Assembly: GCA_030144725.1 (NCBI GenBank)
Contig: JASKMD010000008.1
Coordinates: 11,408,375-11,472,374, forward strand
DNA length: 64,000 nucleotides
Direction of reading: 5' to 3'
DNA from: Haematococcus lacustris
Taxonomy: Eukaryota > Chlorophyta > Chlorophyceae > Chlamydomonadales > Haematococcaceae
The notes beneath the pieces were generated by a model that was not told the DNA's origin, searched no databases, and worked only from the letters and a program-made list of their open reading frames with translations. The position numbers were made by a program, and so were the translations under genes. Positions within the stretch are counted from its first letter, which is position 1, and each line of letters begins with the position of its first letter. Below, one piece after another: positions 41,001-53,000 of the stretch.

Positions 41001-44000
41001 AGGTACCTCGAGGTACCTCGAGAGACCACTTACAGTACTGTAGACATCTACAGTACTGTAGACCTCTACAGTACTGTAGACACCTACAGTACTGTAGACA
41101 TCTACAGTACTGTAGACATCTACAGTACTGTAGACATCTACAGTACTGTAGGTACCTCGAGGTACCTCGAGGGACCACTTACAGTACTGTAGACATCTAC
41201 AGTACTGTAGACCTCTACAGTACTGTAGACACCTACAGTACTGTAGACATCTACAGTACTGTAGACATCTACAGTACTGTAGACATCTACAGTACTGTAG
41301 GTACCTCGAGGTACCTCGAGGGACCACTTACAGTACTGTAGACATCTACAGTACTGTAGACCTCTACAGTACTGTAGACACCTACAGTACTGTAGACATC
41401 TACAGTACTGTAGACATCTACAGTACTGTAGACATCTACAGTACCTCGAGGTACCTCGAGGTACCTCGAGAGACCACTTACAGTACTGTAGCCTTTAAGC
41501 ACTTAGAAAAATTCTGAACATCTCACTTGCATTCAGGCATCCGTCCAACACTTAGTCGCAGCATCGTGTAGCCGGTATTGCAGCGATGGCATCGCACGAG
41601 GTTACCCATACTCGCAGCCGCATCTAGCCCATACTCGCAGCCACATACTCGGCAATCAACCTCGCGGCCACGCAGCTGGTCCACAGATGGCATCGCACGA
41701 GGTTACCCATACTCGCAGCCACATCTACCCCATACTCGCAGCCACATACTCGGCAATCAACCTCGCGGCCACACAGCTGGTCCAGCAGCGCAGAAGCATA
41801 CCTGTGAGGCAGCTCGGTGCGAGGATCTCACCTCGCAGCCAGCCTCGCAGCCATTTTCCTCGCAGCCAGCCTCGCAGCCAGTTTCGCAGCCAGCCTCGCA
41901 GCCAGCCTCGCAGCCAGCATCGCAGCTAGCCTCGCGGCCAGTTTCCTCGCAACGATTCTCCGCAATTATCGCAAGCATTGATGCACCAACGCAAGGCAGG
42001 TGCAACGTGTTGTGAGCAGCGAAGAGGCCAGACGGACCATGGTAAGAGCTTAGGACCAAGGTAAGAGCTTAGAAGGAGCTAGCATTGCGCAGCATAGCCC
42101 TTAGTATCCAGCCTAACCGCTACCACACCTGGTTGCTGCAGGCCTTACAATCACGCCTAGTACCTCCCTGTTCACCACCCCCTCCCAGTCCCCCTCACCA
42201 CCACCACCACCACCACCACCACCATTTCATCACCTCCCACAACGTTCCCACTGTTGCCTCCCTTGTGTTGCAGCCCAGCCCAGCCCAGCCCAGCCCAGCC
42301 CAGCCCAGCCCAGCCCAGCCCAGCCCAGCCCAGCCCAGCCCAGCCCAGCCCAGCCCAGCCCAGCCCAGCCCAGCCCAGCCCAGCCCAGCCCAGCCCAGCC
42401 CAGCCCAGCCCAGCCCAGCCCAGCCCAGCCCAGCCCAGCCCAGCCCAGCCCAGCCCAGCCCAGCCCAGCCCAGCCCAGCCCAGCCCAGCCCAGCCCAGCC
42501 CAGCCCAGCCCAGCCCAGCCCAGCCCAGCCCAGCCCAGCCCAGCCCAGCCCAGCCCAGCCCAGCCCAGCCCAGCCCAGCCCAGCCCAGCCCAGCCCAGCC
42601 CAGCCCAGCCCAGCCCAGCCCAGCCCAGCCCAGCCCAGCCCAGCCCAGCCCAGCCCAGCCCAGCCCAGCCCAGCCCAGCCCAGCCCAGCCCAGCCCAGCC
42701 CAGCCCAGCCCAGCCCAGCCCAGCCCAGCCCAACCCAACCCTACTCTCCCACCCTGCACTTCCTACTGAGGTGAGGACAAAGGAAGGTGGGTTGTAATGG
42801 AGGGCTGCTACACCTGCCCCTCCATCTGCCAGCTCTACATCTCCCTACTCTAATGGTGAGTGCATCTAGTACCCATGTCCAATGTTTGCTTCGTTACACA
42901 AATCGTCACATCATTGCCGCAGGTCTTGTGCGCCTACACGTGAGACTATCAATGCGCTCCCCACTTCTCTCGCCCTCCCCATGGACCTCCCCTTCCCTTC
43001 CCCCTCTTCCTCCCCGTCACCTCTCCCCTGACATCCCAGCAGCCAGGAGAAAGCCCACCCCACCCACCCTCTTCCCACCCCTCCCTTCCCCCTCTCCCTC
43101 CCTCTCCCCTCCCATACTTGTCAAGCCTACCCTTCCCCTCTCCCACCCTTCGATTGACGTGGCATCGCAACCCCCACCTCACCCCACCTTCCCTTCCCTA
43201 AACCCTACACTCCCCACCGCAGTCCCACCCCACTGGCGCATGGGCTATGTTGCCTGGTGTGAGCAGGTAGGAGGCCAGGAGGACCACAAAGGTAAGGCCA
43301 CGGTGATAGCTAACACAGTGCCCAGCCTGGTCACCCTACCGCGCGTGCACGCCCCTTGGTTGCAGGTCTGATGGGTCACCTCCCCTCCACTTTCCCTATA
43401 CAACCACCCCCTCCCAATTCATCCTCCCCCGCCCCCGCCCCCGCCCCCGCCCCCGCCCCCGCCCCCGCCCCCGCCCCCGCCCCCGCCCCCGCCCCCGCCC
43501 CCGCCCCCCGCCCCCGCTCCCTCCCCCGCCCCCACCCCCACCCATGCCCCCACCCACCCCAACCCATGCCCCCAACCCATGCCCCCACCCACCCCAACCC
43601 ATGCCCCCAACCCAACCCACCCCCGCCCAGCCCAACCCGGTTGAGCCTCCCGCCTCCCCACCTCCCGCCTCCCTGCCTCCCGCCTCCCCGTCTCCCGCCT
43701 CCCGCCTCCCTGCCTCCCACCTCCCGCCTTCCACATCTACCTCCCCTCCCCGCCTTCACTCTTCCACTCCCCCCCCCTTCACTCAGCAGCCAAAAGGTAG
43801 GTAAGTGCTACAGTGCCCCTACTATATCTGCTGCTGCTGCCACTGCTGCTGCTGCTGCTGCCACTGCTGCTGCTGCTGCTGCCCCTACTGCTGCTGCTGC
43901 TACCCCCCTACTGCTGCTGCTGCTGCCCCCCCTACTGCTGCTGCTGCCCCCCCTACTGCTGCTGCTGCTGCCACTGCTGCTGCTGCTGCTGCTGCCCCTG

Positions 44001-47000
44001 CTGCTGCTGCTGCTACCCCCCCTACTGCTGCTGCTGCTACCCCCCCCTACTGCTGCTGCTGCTACCCCCCCCTACTGCTGCTGCTGCTGCCCCCCCTACT
44101 GCTGCTGCTGCTGCCACTGCTGCTGCTGCTGCTACCCCCCCCTACTGCTGCTGCTGCTGCCCCCCTACTGCTGCTGCTGCTGCCCCCCCTACTGCTGCTG
44201 CTGCTGCCCCCCCTACTGCTGCTGCTGCTGCTGCCCCCCTGCTGCTGCTGCTGCTGCCCCCCCCCCCTGCTGCTGCTGCCCCCCCCCCCTGCTGCTGCTG
44301 CCCCCCCCCCCTGCTGCTGCTGCCACCCCCCCCTGCTGCTGCTGCCACCCATGCTGCTGCTGCCTACAGTACTGTAGGTGTCTACAGTACTGTAGGTGTC
44401 TACAGTACTGTAGATGTCTACAGTACTGTAGGGGTCTACAGTACTGTAGGGGTCTACAGTACTGTAGGTGTCTACAGTACTGTAGGTGTCTACAGTACTG
44501 TAGGTGTCTACAGTACTGTAGGTGTCTACAGTACTGTAGATGTCTACAGTACTGTAGGTGTCTACAGTACTGTAGGTGTCTACAGTACTGTAGGTGTCTA
44601 CAGTACTGTAGGTGTCTACAGTACTGTAGATGTCTACAGTACTGTAGGGGTCTACAGTACTGTAGGTGTCTACAGTACTGTAGGTGTCTACAGTACTGTA
44701 GATGTCTACAGTACTGTAGGTGTCTACAGTACTGTAGGTGTCTACAGTACTGTAGATGTCTACAGTACTGTAGGGGTCTACAGTACTGTAGATGTCTACA
44801 GTACTGTAGGGGTCTACAGTACTGTAGATGTCTACAGTACTGTAGGGGTCTACAGTACTGTAGATGTCTACAGTACTGTAGGGGTCTACAGTACTGTAGG
44901 TGTCTACAGTACTGTAGGTGTCTACAGTACTGTAGATGTCTACAGTACTGTAGGGGTCTACAGTACTGTAGGTGTCTACAGTACTGTAGGTGTCTACAGT
45001 ACTGTAGATGTCTACAGTACTGTAGATGTCTACAGTACTGTAGGTGTCTACAGTACTGTAGATGTCTACAGTACTGTAGGGGTCTACAGTACTGTAGATG
45101 TCTACAGTACTGTAGGGGTCTACAGTACTGTAGATGTCTACAGTACTGTAGGGGTCTACAGTACTGTAAATGTCTACAGTACTGTAGGTGTCTACAGTAC
45201 TGTAGGTGTCTACAGTACTGTAGGTGTCTACAGTACTGTAGATGTCTACAGTACTGTAGGGGTCTACAGTACTGTAGGTGTCTACAGTACTGTAGGTGTC
45301 TACAGTACTGTAGATGTCTACAGTACTGTAGATGTCTACAGTACTGTAGGGGTCTACAGTACTGTAGGTGTCTTCAGTACTGTAGGGGTCTACAGTACTG
45401 TAGGGGTCTACAGTACTGTAGGGGTCTACAGTACTGTAGGGGTCTACAGTACTGTAGGTGTCTTCAGTACTGTAGGGGTCTACAGTACTGTAGGGGTCTA
45501 CAGTACTGTAGGGGTCTACAGTACTGTAGGTGTCTACAGTACTGTAGGGGTCTACAGTACTGTAGGGGTCTACAGTACTGTAGGTGTCTACAGTACTGTA
45601 GATGTCTACAGTACTGTAGGTGCCTTCCCCCCATGCATCCTTAACCCCCATGCCCCCTTCGCCCCCATGCAGGAACATCTCAATGTAGCCCAAGCTCGTT
45701 TGCTATCCCGACAGTGCTATGCAAATGCGCTGACAACAAAGCGTGCCTATGTTGCCCAGCCTAGCCCAGCCCTGCCCAGCCCTACTCAGCCTCTAGGATT
45801 CGTTACCGACCCTGAGCCTAGCCCTTGTGTTAGGAACACAAGTGGTGATGTAATGATGTAGGCTAAGAGTCATGATGTAATGATGTGAGGTTATATGTAA
45901 TGATGGATGGTTGATGGCCAACCGCAAACAACTTTTGGGGCAATCTCTGCCGCACTCGATATTACTCGGGAGGGTGCGGTGCGGGAGGTTGTTGTGATTG
46001 CGGGGCATCATCAACATCCACAGCTTTGCGGGAGCTTGCAAGCCGAGCTACCCAGTACAACCGACAGAACGGACCTAGCTTGCGATAGAGACGGGCCCCG
46101 GCCTTAGACCTTACACGTATGTATGTAGCTCCCTATGGCGACCTTATTGCGTGGACACAACTTTCGGCACAAATATCTATATCGAGCTTGCGGGCCTACG
46201 CTTCGACGCCTCTCACTATTTATAGCACGCAGAAGCTGACGGTGCAATCGCGGTAGCAAATGGTGGTTTGAATGTGGAGAACAACATGATACCCTATTTA
46301 CAAGAGACCTTGTCAAATCTGACCTACAGTACTGTAGACCTCTACAGTACTGTAGACATCTACAGTACTGTAGACATCTACAGTACTGTAGATGTCTACA
46401 GTACTGTAGGTACCTACACTCCAACTGCTCACATACTCAAAATATCAACAAGCGTCAAGTGGCGTTGGAGTCGCAAGGACAATCCGAGGCGAACCGCATC
46501 AAAAAACTACCCCCCTAGGATGACGAATATCCGCACTAATTTGCCTGTGTGAAGAAGGAAGGCTACACGCCCGCCCACACAGAAGACATCTGCAGAGCAG
46601 ATGCAGAACATGTTTGCACATGCGAACTATGCTGGGAACCCAAAGAGGACAGCCCCATGTGCAACATCTGCATGAGAGCCTACCACCCGGCCTGCCTAGC
46701 CAAGACAGGCCTAGCGGGGCAAGCGAGGGACGACCACTGGCTCTGCCCAGTCTGCGCACACGGCGAAGATGACCTCAAAACCGCCATGCGAAATTCAGTG
46801 GAGACGGACCTAATAAAGGCCCACTGGCACCCCACAATTGAACCTAAACCGCTCATTCTAGCGCATATCGACTACACCGATAAGAAGAATGAGTACGACG
46901 CGGACAATAGTAAGAGACAAGAGGCGAGACGCCGACCACTCGACGCGGCCCTCCCAGAGCATACCCGGCAGGGTCTGCCCGACCCCCACACCTGGATACC

Positions 47001-50000
47001 CCGCTGCACCGACCTGCACTCCAGAGCCACATTCCACACCTCACCGGTTAACCCGCAAACAGACATCGTCGGGACGGGAAGGTGTGAAATCACACTCCAG
47101 AATCACTCCCACATCACCACCCAAGCCATGTGTGGAGGGAGCCAAGGACCCAACCTGCCCCAACACAGCCTCATTGAACACGTAGTAGCCCATGATGAGG
47201 CGGGGCGCACAGTGGGCCTGATCAACAAGACCAATTACCAAAATCTTACCACATGGCTGCAGCACACACCACACCCACGGGACCCAGCCATGGAGCTAGC
47301 AGCTCTCCTACGTAGAAATAATACACAAAGCATCCCCCAACCACTCCTAGCAGCACAAAACAAGGCCATCACCACCCTCTACAACACACAGTACTTTCCC
47401 AGCACCGTCCAGAGATGGGCCAATCCACTCACGGTCAGGGCTGAGACCACTACCTACTGGAGCCCAGACATCAACGACACAGCCTATGGGGCACACCACA
47501 ACTGCCTCCTCGTGAGACACACAGGGCTCTCTACATGGAACGTCCCAGCTGAGGATGCCCTGGCCCTAAAATGCATCAAACATGCAATACACTCTGCCAC
47601 AATGGAGGAGGCCACGGCCACTATCCTGCTCATCCCAGGAAAGAAAGGCATCTCATATCCTAAACACATAGCCATGCTCAAAAGCTACCCGGAGTACTGT
47701 CAGCACCTGGCCACCATCCCCCTTGACAAACCAAAGGCAGCTACCAAGTCATGCAAACACGCCACGCTGCTCACCTACATCGTTTGGAACAAGGCGGGGC
47801 AACAACTCGTCACAAAAGGGAATCCACATGGCTGGCTGGCCAACACAGCCACGGCGCTACACCCCAGACCCGAACGGCACCCTAAACACAACCAACCCTC
47901 GAAACACGTCCAGCCCACCCAACTGCCCAGCGGGCACTACAAGCACATGCACCTCCCGGCAGACCGCGAGCTCCCCGCCACGGGGCACATGCGCCAACCC
48001 AACCAGATCGCACCCCCGTTCTGCACAACATCAAGTATGGTCATCCCCAACTGGAGGACTGTCACGTACACAGATGGCAGCTGCATGCAAGGAACGGATC
48101 GCGCCCCGTCGCGGAAAGTGGGAGCGGGAGTGTACACACCGGAGAATGACGAGCGGCTCACCATTGCCCTACCCGACCACAGCACCATAAACAGAGCAGA
48201 GCTCGCAGCTATCCACGCAGCCATCAAATCGGGAGCAACCCATATCGCCACTGACAGCCTCTGCTCCATATACCAAATACGGAGAGCACTGGCCAACCCA
48301 ATGTCGCTCCGCACACATCATCATAGGGACATTTTGGCCGACATCGCCACCCTGATCATGAACAGCCGCGACACTATACACCTACGAAAAGTCCGGGCAC
48401 ATTCCGGCATCATCGGAAATGAAGCGGCAGACACCCTGGCCAAACACGCGGCTATGTACCCGGAGCAGGCCCACACTCAGGCCCCGCACGAGCACACCGA
48501 ACAACAGACCTGGCTGAGCGCAACCACCGAAACTGGCACCACCATACCGCTACCGGACTGCAGACACAGCGTACGCACACATATGCGCGCCAAACACAAA
48601 CTGGGACTCGCAAACCAAGATAGCATCTACTACCAGATGTCCCAAGACATCGCCAGGGTCGCCGCCAAAGGGTCATGTGAAAGAGTAATGCTCGACCCGG
48701 GCATCCCGACCGCTGCCCAAAGAACAGCACTGCTCTACCGCACTGGCGGGCTCTACAACCAGAAATTGGCGATGCGCTGGGGGAAGGCCGCGGACGATCG
48801 GTGCCCGCTCTGCGGCGAGGCCGATAGTGCTACTCACCTTCTCTCGGGATGCACCCGCACTGCAGCTTTAGTACAAGAGCGGCACAATGGGGCGGGACGC
48901 CTCATCACTAAAGCGATCAGTAAAGGCTCGCAAGGAGGGTGCATTACATACACTGACATCGGTAGCCACGCACGCGGCGAGCAAAACGACATGGATCTCC
49001 CTAACACCACCTTAAGCGACACCCTTGCAGCCATAGGCCTGCCAACAGCACACAATACGACAACCCGCCCTGATATCATCATGGTCAGCACCAAAAGCAA
49101 CAAAAGAAACAGGGATAAGGACGAGTCCAACAAGCACGTCACTATATTGGAGATTAAATATTGCGCCGACTCTCGTTGGACCGAACAACTAGAAAAAGCC
49201 AGCACACAACACGCAGCCCTCGCCACGGCCATCCGGGAAGCTGGCAACACCGTTACCATCCGACCTATCCTACTTGGCATAGGCGGCATTACATACGAAG
49301 CACACACCAAGCAACATATGAGAGAGTTGGGTGTAACACACACTAACACCATCAAACTACTTTACAAGCTCACCCGGCACGCAGTGATAAGCTCACATAG
49401 CATCGCCAAAACAAGCTACAGACTCAGAGCAGGGAAAGGGGATTGGGGCTAGGAAGGGTCTCTCCATCACCCAGGGTAGGTAGTGGGAGCAGGCCGCGCC
49501 CCAGGCGGAAGCTCCTTCCTTAATGCACGCCGGCTCCACGCCGGAGTAGTCTTCTTCTTCTTTTTGCAGTGTTTGAATCTGCGAAAGCAGTGCCTTTACC
49601 TGTACGAACAGTGTTTCACCTGCGCAAGCAGTGCTCACCTGCGAAAGCAGCGTTTTACCCGTGCAAACGGTGCCCACCTGCGAAAGCAGTGACTACCCGC
49701 GAGAGCGGTGTTTACCTGCGCAAGCAGTGCTTTACCTGCTGCATGCAGTGCTACCTGCTCTTCGCAGTGAACTCTGGACTCCGTACCTCGCGGGACCTCA
49801 GTACCACGCGGGACCAGCCCGGCAGCTTAGCTTCACTTCGGAGCCGAGTTTAACATGCAGCTCACAGCGGTGCACACCACCATCAACCCCGCCACCACCC
49901 CTCACGATACGTTGACATTGTAAAGCCAGCCATGTTTCATTGGTTGTGTCTCAGTTTCTACCAGTCCACACAGTCGGGCCAAAGCACTAAGCACGGTACC

Positions 50001-53000
50001 ATCAAAGCCATCAACATTACAAACCATTCCAGTTCACTGGCTCAACAGCCTGCGGACACCTCCATCAACCCCACCACCACCTATCATCACGATACGTCCA
50101 GGCATACACGTCGACCTCTTGTTGGGTTATCATCATCAGGTTAAACCATGAGCCTCAGACCACAGAACACAGCACCAGCCATGTTACAAGGTTGTGTCTC
50201 CACCCTCCATTGTTACCTGGCACACTGCCACCCTCCATTGTTACCTGGCACACTGCCACACCGGGCCAGGTATGCACACCAACCACTGGCCAGGTCAGGA
50301 TCAAACCTCCAGTTACAAAGCAATCAGCACGGTTACAAACCATTACAGTCCACTGGCTCAGTCTATCATCAGGGCATCCCACTAAGAGGTACTTCCCTCT
50401 TTACCATCTGCTACGTTACAGATCACACAACACAAGGCATCAACCATCATGGTTACAACCATCTCAGTCTACAGGCTCAGCCTACCCTACAAACAGAGCT
50501 CAATCATAAGGTCAGCCACACGGCATCAAGCCTTGCAGCCACAGAAGCACAGCAACCACAACCCTCTACATGTGGTAACAGTGCACAACCAGAGCACAAC
50601 ATCACAACATCAGACCACTGACTACAACACACTGGCAGCAAACACATCACTACCCTAACCATGAGACACTAAACGCCATGAGACCGCCACAGTCCTTTCT
50701 TCACCTCCACCTGCAGAAAACACGACATACCACCACAATCAGCATGCAGAAGCAATGACACAGAAGCAGCAAGTAGCTCACTGGTCAGCATCCTCACAGA
50801 TTGAACGTCACCACAGAGCGCAGAGCGCCGAGCCGAGCTGTGAGCAATCCATTGTCACCAGCTAACTACAGCTGCCCAGCTGAGCGCACCATCATGACAG
50901 AACACCGTCAGCATCAGCTACATCAAGCATCTCAAGCTAAACAGCCAAAATCATTACCGTGGACAACCTGCACAAGCAGGTCAGCACATCAATGGCACGC
51001 AGAGCTAGGCCAGCTCAGCATCCAGCCACAACAATCAAGCCGCTAGCTGCATAGCTTGCGCACACTCATACGCTCAGCACCAGTCAGCGGACGCGCTGTC
51101 ACGCCGAGCTGACTTCCATCTGTACACCTCCGTCTTGGGAGTGAACACACACTGAAGGGCGTTCCGTCGTCCTGGGCATACAAACCCAAATACTCCAGGC
51201 ATTCCGACTGCCACGGGAACGGAGTCGCTCTCCGCACCCCATCCTCAACTGCACATCGATGAGCAATCAGCGATTGCAGATCCACAGTACCAGCGCCTCC
51301 TAGCGGCTGCACTGGCTGGCAAATCACGCCAGTTTCAAATCCAGGGAAACCTCATGTACCACATTGGACGGGGGACTCGCCGGCTTTACATCCCGGTGGG
51401 ACCCATGCGCACCGCCCTACTCCGTGGAGCACATGACATCCCCATCTCCGGACATCTCGGTAGGGACAGAACCTACGCACAACTATCACGCCATTTCTTC
51501 TGACCCCGCATGGCAGCATCAATTCACAACTACGTCCGCACCTGCACCCATCCTGGTTCGCACCTTCTTTGATCATGTTTTCCGGTTGCATGGCCTCCCC
51601 AAGGTCATCGGGTCCAACAAATCACCCAATCACAACAACTACCATCTCATACTATCACCAACTTCTCTTACTATCTCCTCGTGCTACCACTGTCTTTGCT
51701 TTCTTATGCTTCTCTCCATTCGGCTAATTTCATTCCTGGACGATGTCTTCACCGTCAGCTGACACAAGCTCTACTGTGGACACCGAGACTACATCAAGAC
51801 CTTTAGCTCGTGCTCTCTTGCATGAGACTTGAATGAGATTTGCATGAGATTTGCATGAGGTTTGCATGATTGCTTGTTTGCATGTAGCCTGTGCATGTCT
51901 GCTTTTCACTTGCCTGCTTGCTCTGTGATCGCATGACTGTTTTTCTTAAACACTGGAAGCTCCGGGACGTAGCTTTTTGGAGTGGGGGAGAGTGCTACAG
52001 TCCAACTTTAGACCTGGTATGCATGAGCTTTGAATGCGCTTGCAAGTCTTTTTAGCCTTGCATGCGTGAGATGTGACTTTCGGTTTACTTAAGCTAAGGG
52101 CAGGCAGGATTCAGGAGGAGAAGGGATTCGCGGAGGATGGCCTTCATATAGACTACTCGGTATCACTGATTAGAGAACTAATAAGAATGTAGAGACATGT
52201 AAGGATGGATCCTGGCGACTCGATGTCTGAAGCGCGCTACTTCAGAGTACGAAAGCATCAGCAACAGCCACTAAGCAGCCACTACCACTGTCGGAATAGA
52301 TTCTGGCCTCCGCCGCCTGCCATGTATACTGCTGCCCCGGCTGTACTCTAACAGTGACACATGGAAGACAGGGTGCAGCCTGCTCATGTTGGCAGGCGGA
52401 GTGAGTCTGTAGGCATTGGCATTGTACTCAGCCTCAACCACGAAGGGTCCCACATAACGTGGCACAAACTTGCGGACCTTGCCTGTCTTAATGCGCAGGT
52501 TCCTGGCGCTCAGCAAGACCGGTGCACCCACCTCAAACTCCACGTCTTTCAGACCAGTGTCAGCATGACGCTTGTACCTGGCCTGAGCATCAGCCATGTG
52601 CCGCCTTGCATGGGCAACACCTTCTTTCCACCACGTGGCAAAGGCATGGGCAGAGGGACAGCGGCCGCCATCAGGCAGGTCACGCAGCCCAGGAGTGACA
52701 GGGCTCTGGCCTGTGTTGAGGAAGAAGGGCGTGGAGTGTATAGACTCCTGCCATGAGTTGTTGACAGCAAACTCAGCCAAGGCAAGGTGATCAGGTCAGT
52801 CAGCCTGAGTGGGAGAGATGTAATGACGAAGCATTTCCTCAAGTACACGATTGTACCTCTCAGTCTGGCCATCACTCTGTGGCCTGTAGGCAGTAGACAT
52901 ATTAGTCTTCATACCCAGCAGCTTTTTAACAGCATGCCAGAACTTATTATTAAAGTGTGCACCACGATCGGTGAGTACTTCAGCCGGAAGGCCGTGTAAC

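Larger units (their letters stand above)
40597..46547. mobile_element. Satellite-filled TIR element inserted in the LINE ORF
   Basis: A 13-bp perfect inverted repeat, CAGGCAAATTAGT (40597-40609) and ACTAATTTGCCTG (46535-46547), bounds 5951 bp. The LINE frame ends inside the left repeat and resumes directly after the right one, which places the boundaries well. No target duplication is visible. The CAGG terminus resembles hAT ends. The interior is tandem repeats plus a few exon-like pieces ([18 protein letters not shown] at about 43222, [20 protein letters not shown] at about 45672) and no recognised transposase. Confidence 0.8.
30832..49452 (+). mobile_element. Giant Dualen/RandI-like LINE with two endonucleases, interrupted
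   Basis: Coding span of a non-LTR retrotransposon: ORF part 1 (30832-40608) and part 2 (46549-49452), separated by a TIR element. Combined domain order: tandem-repeat leader, 2A peptide, Josephin-like cysteine protease, APE endonuclease, reverse transcriptase, PHD finger, RNase H, CCHC knuckle and PD-ExK restriction-like endonuclease. The protease, APE, RT, RNase H and RLE set is that published for Dualen of Chlamydomonas. Without the insert the coding is about 12.7 kb, over 4200 codons. True 5' and 3' ends and its target duplication are not resolved; the 3' end is probably near the TTCTTCTTCTTTTT run at about 49550-49566. Confidence 0.88.
30254..52353 (+). mobile_element. LTR retrotransposon (degenerate Ty3/gypsy) carrying a LINE
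   Basis: Direct LTRs at 30254-30613 and 51993-52353 are flanked by a perfect 5-bp target duplication GTGAC (30249-30253, 52354-52358) inside the chromovirus integrase-chromodomain coding. Ends TGTTA...TAACA. The polypurine tract GGAGTGGGGGAGAG (51979-51992) directly precedes the 3' LTR, and TGGTTTCC (30616-30623) follows the 5' LTR, giving + orientation. LTRs differ by one substitution and one inserted base, so insertion was recent. Its own coding is reduced to a short 5' reading frame and a broken pol remnant at 51.07-51.78 kb, so it must have moved with enzymes from another copy. Confidence 0.92.

Noticed and set aside
42085..42774. Proline-rich PSPAQ and glycine-rich GLGWA proteins
   Set aside because: Translations of (CCCAG)n, open in all frames.
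44364..45619. CRISPR array
   Set aside because: An 18-bp period with 4-nt near-constant spacers in a eukaryotic mobile element is a satellite, not a repeat-spacer array.
43356..45861. Large LQYCRC and YSTVGV repeat proteins
   Set aside because: Translations of the CTG and palindromic satellite arrays, with no non-repeat domain.
40597..46547. Treating LINE parts 1 and 2 as two natural ORFs of the element
   Set aside because: Their ends coincide with the TIR boundaries, and part 2 lacks a proper start; a single interrupted ORF fits better.
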